A DNA stretch of 7,539 bases from Deltaproteobacteria bacterium (GTDB taxonomy: Bacteria; Desulfobacterota; Desulfobacteria; Desulfobacterales; Desulfobacteraceae): positions 1 through 7,539 of the forward strand of contig QMMT01000085.1 of the NCBI GenBank assembly GCA_003647385.1, read 5' to 3'. The position numbers were made by a program, and so were the translations under genes. Shown in pieces: positions 1-6,069 of this stretch. Position 1 is the first letter of the stretch. Every line of letters begins with the position of its first letter. Under the pieces are notes generated by a model that had not been told where the DNA came from, did not search any database, and saw only the letters and a program-made list of their open reading frames with translations.

Positions 1-45
1 TTCATATTCTTCTTATTATAATATTGTTTTATAATCTGACAACCT

Positions 46-108
46 AAAAAAGCAAAATCCATACCACTCCAGAAATTTTATACATTATTCTGAAGTAGTA
101 TGGATTTT
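46..108 (-). terminator. Intrinsic terminator of the feo operon
   Basis: Arms at 54-74 and 88-108 pair at 19 of 21 positions, including an uninterrupted 11-bp outer stem (AAAATCCATAC with GTATGGATTTT), around a 13-base loop. Read on the minus strand, the stem is followed after two bases by a run of six T (46-51). It begins about 20 bases beyond the stop of the small Cys-rich gene, so it should end the feoA-feoB-small-gene transcript. Positions 1-45 show nothing else recognisable. Confidence 0.85.
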
Positions 109-127
109 AAAACAAACCGGTGTAAAG

Positions 128-298
128 CTATTTTTTATTTATAATGGGAAAATCTGAGCTGTAAGATTTTTTTGGAGAACAAGAAGAACACCCGTCTCCA
201 CAACTGCAACCTTTTTCTCCTTTATAGGTTTTAATAAAGCTTCTCACGCTGAAAACTACTGCACCGATTACGATAATTCCAACAACAATTGAATCCAT
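128..298 (-). CDS. FeoB-associated Cys-rich membrane protein (56 aa)
   Basis: A 56-residue protein starting at the ATG at 298 and ending at TAG (128-130). Residues 4-17 (IVVGIIVIGAVVFS) form one hydrophobic membrane segment. A basic stretch follows, then a cysteine cluster CSCGDGCSSC at residues 31-40 (Cys31, 33, 37, 40) and a polar tail. This layout, together with its place directly after feoB, matches the small FeoB-associated Cys-rich proteins known beside many feoB genes (Pfam family FeoB_associated). A strong ribosome binding site (GGAGGAG, 302-308) precedes the start, and only 17 bases separate it from the feoB stop, so it is co-transcribed. The family is thought to assist Fe(II) transport, possibly by binding iron or metal clusters at the membrane; its biochemical role is not settled. 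It is too short for many gene callers, but start, ribosome binding site and motif agree. Confidence 0.88.
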   Translation of the reverse strand: MDSIVVGIIVIGAVVFSVRSFIKTYKGEKGCSCGDGCSSCSPKKSYSSDFPIINKK

Positions 299-315
299 GA
301 TTACTCCTCCTGTAT

Positions 316-2541
316 TTATGTCAAAACAATGGACCCGACCTGGTAAAAGAGTACTGACAACCCAAATGCAAGGACTGTATTAAAAACAACGGAAAAAGCA
401 GCCCATTTCCAAGACCCTGCCTCTTTTGCAATGCAGACTACTGTAACAAAACAAGGGGCGTAAAAAATGGTGAATATGATCAGGCTGAATGCCGTCAATG
501 GCCCCCAGCCCTTGGCTGATTTTAGCCTCTTAGAAAGAGATCCGGTTTCCTCCGGATCTACTTCACCAATGGAATAGGCTGTACCAAGGGTTGATACCAC
601 GACCTCCTTTGCTGCAAATCCGCCCACAAGGGCAATATTTGTTCTCCAGTCAAATCCTGCAAACTTTGTTATCCCTTCAAGGAAAGAACCGATACGGCCG
701 GCAATGGAATTTTTTAATCCTGCATGGGCCTCATCAAAATCAACCTGGGTAAGGCTTTGTTTTACTGCCAGCGCCTGTGCAGACAATTGATGTGTGACCT
801 TCAGGTTATCTTGTTCAAAATTTTCAATATCCTTTAAAATTGTTGCGCCTGCCTGGGATATTATGACAGTCCTCTGATTTTCAAACACTTTGGTCTTGGT
901 TTCGTCCAACCCCGGAAATGTCATCATGGCCCAGAGAATAATGGAAACGCCCAAAATAACCGTACCTGCTTTTTTAATATACTGCCAGGTTCTTTCCCAG
1001 GTATGGATTAAAATGCCTTTAAATGTCGGCATCCTGTAGGGGGGAAGTTCCATGACAAACGGCGTTGCTTTGCCTTTTATAATAGTAGACCGCAATGCCC
1101 AGGCCACAAGCAAAGCACCCATCCATGAAATCATTGTAATCAGCAGCATTACCGTTGCTTCATTTTCAGCAAAAAATGCAGCGACCAGCAATGCAAACAC
1201 CGGAAGCTTGGCACCGCAATTCATAAACGGAACGGTTAAAAGCGTTGCAAGTCTTTCTTTAGGGGATTTCAAGGTTCTGGCTGCCATAACACCGGGAACT
1301 GCACATCCGCCAGCAATACCGCCGGATACAATAAATGCCATCACAGAACTGCCGTGAAGCCCGAACATCCTGAACACCCTGTCCAGCATAAATGCCATTC
1401 GTGCCAGGTATCCCGAGTCTTCAAGAAAGGCAATCCCTAAAAACATAAACATGATCAACGGAACAAACCCAAGAACACCCCCCACACCGTCAATTATTCC
1501 TGAAATAACAAGGGACTTTAAAAATCCGTCAGGCAAGGCGCTGTCAGCCATACCACCAATCCATCCGAAAAAGTTTTCAAACCATCCAATCGGGATTTCA
1601 CTGTAGGTAAATGTAAATTTATAAAGCCCCATCAAAATTGCAACCATGATGATGGGACCTAGGAATCGATTTGTCACTACTTTATCAATTTTATCTGACA
1701 ATTGCAGTCTATTTTTGTCTTGGAAAAACTTAATCACGTTCTGTTTTAGAATTGAATTGATAAATCCATACCGCTGATCTGCAATGATTCCTTCAGGATG
1801 TGCATCAAGGGTTGCAGCAAGATGCGTGGTAACTTTTTCAACAATTTTTTCCAGTTGTAATGCCACTGCCCTGTCTTCCTTTTGCCCCGATTCAATAACC
1901 TGGCTGTCATTTTCAAGATATTTTACAGCCGTCCATCTTGCCCGGTACTTTTCAGTTAAAAAACCAGATGCCTGGATAATTTCTTCCATTTCATCAAGGG
2001 CAGTATCCATATCGCGACCATAGGAAATTGTTAAAGGCTCAACATTACCATTCACGTTTGCGGCAATGGTCTGTAACAGTTCTTTTTTACCTTCACCACT
2101 TCTTGCCACCGTCGGAACAACAGGGACATTCAATAATCTTGATAATTTTTCAATATCAATCCGGATACCCCGTTTTTTTGCCACATCCATCATATTTAAT
2201 GCAATGGTTACAGGAATCCCCATTTCCATAAACTGGACTGACAGATAAAGGTTTCTCTCAAGATTGGATGCATCAACAATGTTGACGATCATGGAAGGCT
2301 TTTCATTTACAAGGAAATCCCTTGCCACAACCTCTTCCAAAGAATAAGCCGTCAAAGAATAAGTACCGGGAAGATCAACTATATTGAATTTTCCTGAATC
2401 ACCAACACATGTTCCCTGTTTTTTATCAACCGTCACACCGGGGTAATTACCCACATGCTGCCGTGCGCCTGTCAATTCATAAAAAAGAGTTGTTTTGCCC
2501 GAATTCGGGTTTCCTGCCAATACGATTGCTGTACTCATCAT
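316..2541 (-). CDS. feoB: Ferrous iron transport protein B (GTPase permease)
   Basis: This inner-membrane Fe(II) importer has a cytoplasmic G domain. Visible in the 741 residues: G1 GNPNSGKTTLF (10-20), G2 Thr37, G3 DLPG (57-60 region), G4 NMMD (116-119) and G5 ARSGEG (146-151). A helical guanine-dissociation-inhibitor region spans roughly 170-290 and ends with the typical ADQRYGFI (254-261). The polytopic membrane part follows, with two gate repeats: Cys413 in GCAVPGVMAARTL and Cys442 in PFMNCGAKLP. A C-terminal YAPC (Cys697) precedes AGSWKWA. An insertion around residues 545-610, polar and helix-prone, lies between a membrane helix and the AGRIGSF segment; E. coli FeoB lacks it. Two adjacent ATGs (2541 and 2538) are possible starts. 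The second sits at a better distance from GAGGTG, so the true protein may be 740 residues. The start overlaps the feoA stop by one base (TAATG), implying translational coupling. Confidence 0.97.
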   Translation of the reverse strand: MMSTAIVLAGNPNSGKTTLFYELTGARQHVGNYPGVTVDKKQGTCVGDSGKFNIVDLPGTYSLTAYSLEEVVARDFLVNEKPSMIVNIVDASNLERNLYLSVQFMEMGIPVTIALNMMDVAKKRGIRIDIEKLSRLLNVPVVPTVARSGEGKKELLQTIAANVNGNVEPLTISYGRDMDTALDEMEEIIQASGFLTEKYRARWTAVKYLENDSQVIESGQKEDRAVALQLEKIVEKVTTHLAATLDAHPEGIIADQRYGFINSILKQNVIKFFQDKNRLQLSDKIDKVVTNRFLGPIIMVAILMGLYKFTFTYSEIPIGWFENFFGWIGGMADSALPDGFLKSLVISGIIDGVGGVLGFVPLIMFMFLGIAFLEDSGYLARMAFMLDRVFRMFGLHGSSVMAFIVSGGIAGGCAVPGVMAARTLKSPKERLATLLTVPFMNCGAKLPVFALLVAAFFAENEATVMLLITMISWMGALLVAWALRSTIIKGKATPFVMELPPYRMPTFKGILIHTWERTWQYIKKAGTVILGVSIILWAMMTFPGLDETKTKVFENQRTVIISQAGATILKDIENFEQDNLKVTHQLSAQALAVKQSLTQVDFDEAHAGLKNSIAGRIGSFLEGITKFAGFDWRTNIALVGGFAAKEVVVSTLGTAYSIGEVDPEETGSLSKRLKSAKGWGPLTAFSLIIFTIFYAPCFVTVVCIAKEAGSWKWAAFSVVFNTVLAFGLSVLFYQVGSIVLT

Positions 2542-2771
2542 TACACCTCAACTTCTATATGGTCTGCTTCATTATTTCGAAGTGTTAAAGTAAATCCCAT
2601 AATTCTTAGGGAAACCGGATCAAGGAGAGGAGCTCTGCCCTGAACTTTAATCTCTTTACCCGGGATGAGCCCCATGTCTCTGATCCGCCTGCCAAGCTCC
2701 CCAAAAGCCTTAACAGAAGCGATTGTACCTGTTTGATCCACCCGCATTTGTCTTAAACTTATGATTTCCAT
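2541..2771 (-). CDS. feoA: Ferrous iron transport protein A (SH3-like)
   Basis: A 76-residue cytoplasmic protein of standard FeoA length. It shows the family pattern: an N-terminal beta strand, the central GRRIRDMGLIPGKEIKV (27-43, with the conserved R-x-MG-x-x-PG core), then strands around DPVSLRIMGFTLTLRNNEA ending in IEVEV. This is the SH3-like fold that is thought to dock on FeoB and modulate its GTPase or complex assembly. The start ATG is preceded by AAGGGGG four bases upstream, a good ribosome binding site. It is the first gene of the operon, 44 bases downstream of the likely transcription start, and its stop overlaps the feoB start. Confidence 0.96.
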   Translation of the reverse strand: MEIISLRQMRVDQTGTIASVKAFGELGRRIRDMGLIPGKEIKVQGRAPLLDPVSLRIMGFTLTLRNNEADHIEVEV

Positions 2772-2816
2772 ATAACCCCCTTGTTTTTGATAAATGACTA
2801 AGTTTTATGACAGATG

Positions 2817-2840
2817 AAAAGTTTTATATACCTAACTTTT
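2817..2840. promoter_or_regulatory. Putative metalloregulator operator over the feo promoter
   Basis: A perfect 7-bp inverted repeat, AAAAGTT (2817-2823) and AACTTTT (2834-2840), with a 10-base spacer, covers the -10 box and most of the promoter spacer. Related sequence recurs: CTAAGTTTTATG at 2798-2809 and CTAACTTTTATG at 2832-2843 differ at one base, and AAAGTTTTATA lies at 2818-2828. The position is right for a repressor blocking RNA polymerase. The divergent DtxR-family gene is the natural candidate, but binding is inferred. The sequence does not resemble the classical DtxR box or MntR box. Confidence 0.5.
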
Positions 2841-2851
2841 ATGGTTGTCAA
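2823..2851 (-). promoter_or_regulatory. Sigma70-type promoter of the feo operon
   Basis: Read on the minus strand, TTGACA (2846-2851) is followed after exactly 17 bases by TATAAA (2823-2828). This is a full-consensus -35 and a 5/6 -10. Transcription would start near 2816, leaving a leader of about 44 bases before feoA. Such a strong core promoter implies that control is by repression, consistent with the dyad lying over it. Confidence 0.8.
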
Positions 2852-2884
2852 TAAAAAAATAAGTCGAGTCTTTAAAATAAACAT

Positions 2885-2913
2885 TTGACTTACTATATAT
2901 TAAAGGTTAAACA
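2885..2913 (+). promoter_or_regulatory. Weak candidate promoter for the regulator gene
   Basis: TTGACT (2885-2890) and TAAACA (2908-2913) are 17 bases apart upstream of the plus-strand regulator. The -35 is good but the -10 matches only three of six positions. An imperfectly placed dyad TAAGTC (2860-2865) / GACTTA (2887-2892) overlaps the -35 and could serve autoregulation. Both are tentative. Confidence 0.3.
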
Positions 2914-2943
2914 TAAAATGCCGTTAATAAAGGGAGAATCACA

Positions 2944-3363
2944 ATGGACAAACAGAACCCGCTGTCTGAAAGTCTTGAAGACTATCTGGAGACTATTCTA
3001 AGATTACAGGCCACAAAAACCGTGGCCCGATCCAAGGATATTGCCGATATGTTAAACATTAAAAGAGGATCGGTTACCGGAATGTTAAAGAAACTGGCTG
3101 ACAACAAACTTATCAACTATGAACCCTATGGATATGTCACTTTAACCCCGGAAGGCAGAAAAATTGCATCGGCAATAGACCGCCGCCATATTTTTTTAAG
3201 AGATTTTTTCCATCGTGTTTTAAAAGTAGACGAGAAAATTGCAGACCGGACCGCCTGCCGGATGGAACATGCCATGGACAAACAGACCTTTAAAAAATTT
3301 AAGAGTTTTTTGAAAAAGATTGATACCTGCCCCCATTGTGATATCGAGCCTACCACAAATTAA
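2944..3363 (+). CDS. DtxR/MntR-family metal-dependent transcriptional regulator
   Basis: A 139-residue protein with the winged-helix and dimerisation domains of the family but no C-terminal SH3-like domain, so its size is like MntR (142 aa in B. subtilis). The helix-turn-helix spans about 30-56 (SKDIADMLNIKRGSVTGMLK). Putative metal ligands, aligned by eye with MntR and DtxR, are Asp13 and Glu16 (MntR Asp8, Glu11), His82 (MntR His77), and Cys105, Glu108, His109. The last three form a CRMEH motif like DtxR CRWEH; MntR has Glu at the cysteine position. A CPHC motif sits near the C terminus (129-132). AGGGAG at 2931-2936 lies 7 bases before the ATG. It diverges from feoA across 172 bases, so it is most likely the Fe(II)- or Mn(II)-sensing repressor of feo. 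The exact metal cannot be read from sequence. Confidence 0.9.
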   Translation: MDKQNPLSESLEDYLETILRLQATKTVARSKDIADMLNIKRGSVTGMLKKLADNKLINYEPYGYVTLTPEGRKIASAIDRRHIFLRDFFHRVLKVDEKIADRTACRMEHAMDKQTFKKFKSFLKKIDTCPHCDIEPTTN

Positions 3364-3403
3364 TCGCCAAAAAATTATAAGTTACCTTGGCAGAGTTAAC
3401 GGA

Positions 3404-4198
3404 TCATGAAACAAGGACCTTGGCAAGCTGTGCAAATCCAATTCCACCTTTTGCCTTTGTTATCCAGGCTGGTTTGAATACAAGACTGTCCTTAAAAGCA
3501 AGAACATTGGCGACACCGACAGAGTTGGAGAAATATTCAAACATGGGCTCATCATTGGGAGAATCCCCGATATAGACAACCTTATTTTTTATTGTATCCA
3601 GATCTGTTTTAAATACTTCCTTGAACAGTATTTTAGTCATGGAAAGTTTGTCATAAGATCCAAACCAGCCATTTACATGGATAGAACTGACTTTTGCAGT
3701 TGCATTGTGTTGTTCAAATATATCAACTATCCTGTCGATATCAGTTTGGGAAAGGTGAGAAACATCTTCGGCAAAATCAATGGCAAGATCAGCTTCCCTG
3801 TAAGCTTGATCAGCTGAGACCACACACCCGGGAACCGATTGCAAAATTTTAAATCTAATATCAGCCAGTTTTATTTGGTCCTGTTCGCGTTCCTGATCTG
3901 TTTTAAAATATCGACGTATCATTTTCTTTTCATGGCTGTCATAAACAAAGTAAAATGCACCGTTTTCACCGACAACCCCGTCAACAGGCCACATCCTTGC
4001 GATGTGATCGCACCATCCGGCAGGTCTGCCAGTGATGGGAATAACTTTTATACCGGCTTCATTAAGATCTTCCATGGCCTGAAAAGCACATGCCGGTATT
4101 CTGCCTTCACAAGTAATGGTATCATCAATATCTGTCAGCAGATAAGTGATGGCAGATCTTTTTTCTTCTGAAAATTCTTTTATTGATTTCATCACCAT
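3404..4198 (-). CDS. HAD-superfamily (type IIB, Cof-like) phosphatase
   Basis: A 264-residue cytoplasmic phosphohydrolase if started at the ATG at 4198. HAD motif I is DIDDT (Asp23 nucleophile, Asp25 acid/base). Motif II is Thr56 in ITGRP, the motif III lysine is probably Lys184 (SYDKLS), and motif IV is GDSPND (Asp212, Asp216). The roughly 100-residue segment between motifs II and III is the C2B-type cap, as in Cof, sucrose-phosphate and mannosyl-3-phosphoglycerate phosphatases. Alternative starts are a TTG at 4222 inside ugpE, preceded by AAAGG, and an ATG at 4192. None has a strong ribosome binding site, so translation is probably coupled to ugpE, whose stop is 7 bases upstream. It takes the place of ugpC/ugpQ in the operon. 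A role in dephosphorylating the imported phosphoester (glycerol 3-phosphate or a similar compound) is inference. Confidence 0.88.
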   Translation of the reverse strand: MVMKSIKEFSEEKRSAITYLLTDIDDTITCEGRIPACAFQAMEDLNEAGIKVIPITGRPAGWCDHIARMWPVDGVVGENGAFYFVYDSHEKKMIRRYFKTDQEREQDQIKLADIRFKILQSVPGCVVSADQAYREADLAIDFAEDVSHLSQTDIDRIVDIFEQHNATAKVSSIHVNGWFGSYDKLSMTKILFKEVFKTDLDTIKNKVVYIGDSPNDEPMFEYFSNSVGVANVLAFKDSLVFKPAWITKAKGGIGFAQLAKVLVS

Positions 4199-4205
4199 GG
4201 GTCGA

Positions 4206-5126
4206 CTATTTTTCTTTTTCAATCAGGCCTTTTACAAACCATCGCTGCATGAACAACACCACCAGAACAGGGGGCAGCATGACAAGGACAGCCGCGCCAA
4301 GGGCAAGGTTCCACTCGGGCAGATCGTCTGCCTGGGGAATGAGATTCTGGAGACCGATAACCGCCGTTGTCATTTTGGGATTGGTGGTTACCAGCAGGGG
4401 CCAAAGGTATTGATTATATCCATATACAAACTCAATGACCACAAGGGCTGCTATATTTGTCTTGGACAGCGGGAAAAGGATTTTCCTGAAAAAAGTCATG
4501 GGAGAAGCCCCGTCCATTTTTGCGGCCTCACAAAGCTCTTCCGGAACGGTCAGAAAAAATTGTCTGAACAAAAAAGTACAGGTGGCCGATGCCACCAGGG
4601 GGAAAATAAGTCCCGGATAACTGTCCAGTAGACTCCAGTTGAGATTAACACTGATGTCATGCCCGCTGAACCATGTCATAAGGCTGTCCAGATGCAAAAC
4701 GTCCCACAGTGCCTGGAGTGGAGAAAGGACATTGGCAGCCATTTCATAGGTGGGCAGTATCCTGACTTCCACCGGGAGCATCAATGTACAGAAAACCGAT
4801 GCAAAAGCTACAACTCTAAATTTATAATCAAAATAAACAATGGAAAAAGCACCGATCATGGATACGACAATTTTCCCTATAGTGATACCCGATGCCATGA
4901 TAAAAGAATTTAAAATCTGGGTCCCAAGGTCTCCTCTTGACCAGGCTTCTTTCATATTGATCATAAATTGATCTCCGGGAATAAGCGGCATGGGGACTTT
5001 TGAAACCTCTTCTAAGGGCAGGGTCGCCGCAATCAGACTGTAAAGGATGGGGAATCCAACAATCAATATTCCAAGCATTAAAAATACATAGGTAAAAAAA
5101 TCAAGTAAAGGCGTTTTTTCAACCAT
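4206..5126 (-). CDS. ugpE: sn-Glycerol-3-phosphate ABC transporter permease UgpE
   Basis: A 306-residue inner-membrane permease of the MalG/UgpE type with about six membrane helices. It follows E. coli UgpE (281 aa) closely: ATL and P-x-LIPG in the first periplasmic loop, LNSF-x-MA-x-x-IT-x-GKI-x-VSM, TLMLPVEVRI-x-PT, ASAT-x-TFLFRQFF, and the EAA loop EAAKMDGASPMTFFRKILFPL (200-220) that contacts the ATPase. It ends in the family-typical MQR-x-FV-x-GL. An extra segment of about 30 residues (roughly 134-165, with LDSLMTWFSGHDISVNLNW) sits where E. coli UgpE has only a couple of residues. Five bases separate its ATG from the ugpA stop. GGTGGA, eight bases upstream, serves as ribosome binding site inside the ugpA end, so the two permeases are translationally coupled. 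Confidence 0.94.
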   Translation of the reverse strand: MVEKTPLLDFFTYVFLMLGILIVGFPILYSLIAATLPLEEVSKVPMPLIPGDQFMINMKEAWSRGDLGTQILNSFIMASGITIGKIVVSMIGAFSIVYFDYKFRVVAFASVFCTLMLPVEVRILPTYEMAANVLSPLQALWDVLHLDSLMTWFSGHDISVNLNWSLLDSYPGLIFPLVASATCTFLFRQFFLTVPEELCEAAKMDGASPMTFFRKILFPLSKTNIAALVVIEFVYGYNQYLWPLLVTTNPKMTTAVIGLQNLIPQADDLPEWNLALGAAVLVMLPPVLVVLFMQRWFVKGLIEKEK

Positions 5127-5131
5127 AAGTT

Positions 5132-6022
5132 TTATCCACCATACTGTACCTTTTTTTCAACAAACCTGAACTGGAGAAAGGTAATCAAAATGATCAGGGA
5201 CATTAGCACCACTGACTGGGCTGAGGAAGATCCTAAATTTAAGCCCACAAATCCATCCTGGTATACCTTGTAAACCAGAATATTGGTTGACCCGCCGGGT
5301 CCCCCCTGGGTTACGGTATGAATAATACCAAATGTTTCAAAAAAAGAATAAATTATATTCATCACCGTTAAAAAGAAAAACGTCGGGGACAGCAAAGGAA
5401 ATGTAATGAACCAGAATCTTTTAAAGGGGCTTGCACCATCTATAGCTGCGGCCTCAATCAGGGATTTGGGTACGGCCTGCAGCCCTGCCATAAAAAACAC
5501 AAAATTATAACTGACCTGTTTCCAGGCACTGGCCATGACGATCATGATCATGGCATCGCTTCCGTAGAGAACCGGGTTCCAGTTAACCCCCAGCCATTTT
5601 TTAATCCCCAGGGCAACAACACCATAGGAAGGGTGGAGTAAAAAAAGCCACATAATCCCGGAGATTGCCGGTGCCACTGCATAGGGCCAGATAAGCAGCG
5701 TTCTGACCACCGCCTTTGCCCGAAGCGCGCGATTGGCCATGGAAGCAATAAAAAGCCCCAGGGATAGGGAAACAGACGCAACCGCAATGCTGAAAACAAG
5801 CGTAATAAAAATGGATTTCAGATAAAGAGGGTCAGTAAACAGTTCAATATAATTATAAAACCATACAAACTTGGATTGTCTTCCAAACGGATCACTTAAA
5901 AGAAAAGATTGAATAATCCCCTGGATCGCCGGCCAATAAAAAAAGGTCAGGGTTACAAGTATCTGGGGGAAAATCAGCAGATAGGGTAAATATCTTGATT
6001 TAAAAAAAGACCGTTTTATCAT
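5132..6022 (-). CDS. ugpA: sn-Glycerol-3-phosphate ABC transporter permease UgpA
   Basis: A 296-residue inner-membrane permease, almost exactly the length of E. coli UgpA (295). Shared landmarks are SRYLPYLL near the N terminus, the first long helix ending in WPA, SDPFG, LLIWPYAVAPAISG (109-122), VWKQ-like AWKQVSYNF-x-FF (166-177), the EAA loop EAAAIDGASPFKRFWFITFPL (190-210), TQGGP, LVYKVY-x-DGF, and SSAQSVVLM near the last helix. It pairs with UgpE to form the channel for glycerol 3-phosphate or glycerophosphodiesters delivered by UgpB. The ATG at 6022 fits the E. coli N terminus. However, the bases just before it are a T-run and AACC, with no recognisable ribosome binding site, because a hairpin occupies the gap from ugpB. 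Confidence 0.94.
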   Translation of the reverse strand: MIKRSFFKSRYLPYLLIFPQILVTLTFFYWPAIQGIIQSFLLSDPFGRQSKFVWFYNYIELFTDPLYLKSIFITLVFSIAVASVSLSLGLFIASMANRALRAKAVVRTLLIWPYAVAPAISGIMWLFLLHPSYGVVALGIKKWLGVNWNPVLYGSDAMIMIVMASAWKQVSYNFVFFMAGLQAVPKSLIEAAAIDGASPFKRFWFITFPLLSPTFFFLTVMNIIYSFFETFGIIHTVTQGGPGGSTNILVYKVYQDGFVGLNLGSSSAQSVVLMSLIILITFLQFRFVEKKVQYGG

Positions 6023-6026
6023 GGTT

Positions 6027-6059
6027 AAAAAAAGGAGCCAGAACGTTGTCTGACTCCTT
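6027..6059 (-). terminator. Intercistronic terminator/attenuator hairpin between ugpB and ugpA
   Basis: On the minus strand, AAGGAGTCAGA (6059-6049) pairs along all 11 positions with TCTGGCTCCTT (6042-6032), one pair being a G-U wobble, around a 6-base loop. The 3' arm runs directly into a T-run (6033-6027). This is a textbook intrinsic terminator shape located inside the operon, ending 4 bases before the ugpA ATG. The likely effect is partial termination or protection of the ugpB mRNA 3' end, making binding protein exceed permease. Confidence 0.8.
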
Positions 6060-6069
6060 AAGCATCTAT

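Noticed and set aside
1052..1357. 101-codon plus-strand open frame opposite feoB
   Set aside because: It is antisense to the conserved FeoB gate region; its open frame is explained by the codon bias of the real gene.
2794..2813. Pho-box-like sequence (minus strand CTGTCATAAAACTTAGTCAT) in the feoA leader
   Set aside because: Only the first half matches the Pho box; the second repeat is shifted by two bases. It lies downstream of the likely -10 of an iron-transport operon, where PhoB activation makes no sense.
3384..3425. 9-bp direct repeat ACCTTGGCA at 3384-3392 and 3417-3425 between the regulator and the HAD gene
   Set aside because: One copy lies inside the HAD coding end and there is no associated mobile element, hairpin or T-run, so it is too short to interpret. 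No clear terminator was found in this 40-base convergent gap.
4146..4631. 161-codon plus-strand open frame opposite ugpE
   Set aside because: It lies antisense to the conserved C-terminal half of UgpE, its translation is low-complexity basic/polar without a recognisable domain, and no ribosome binding site supports it.
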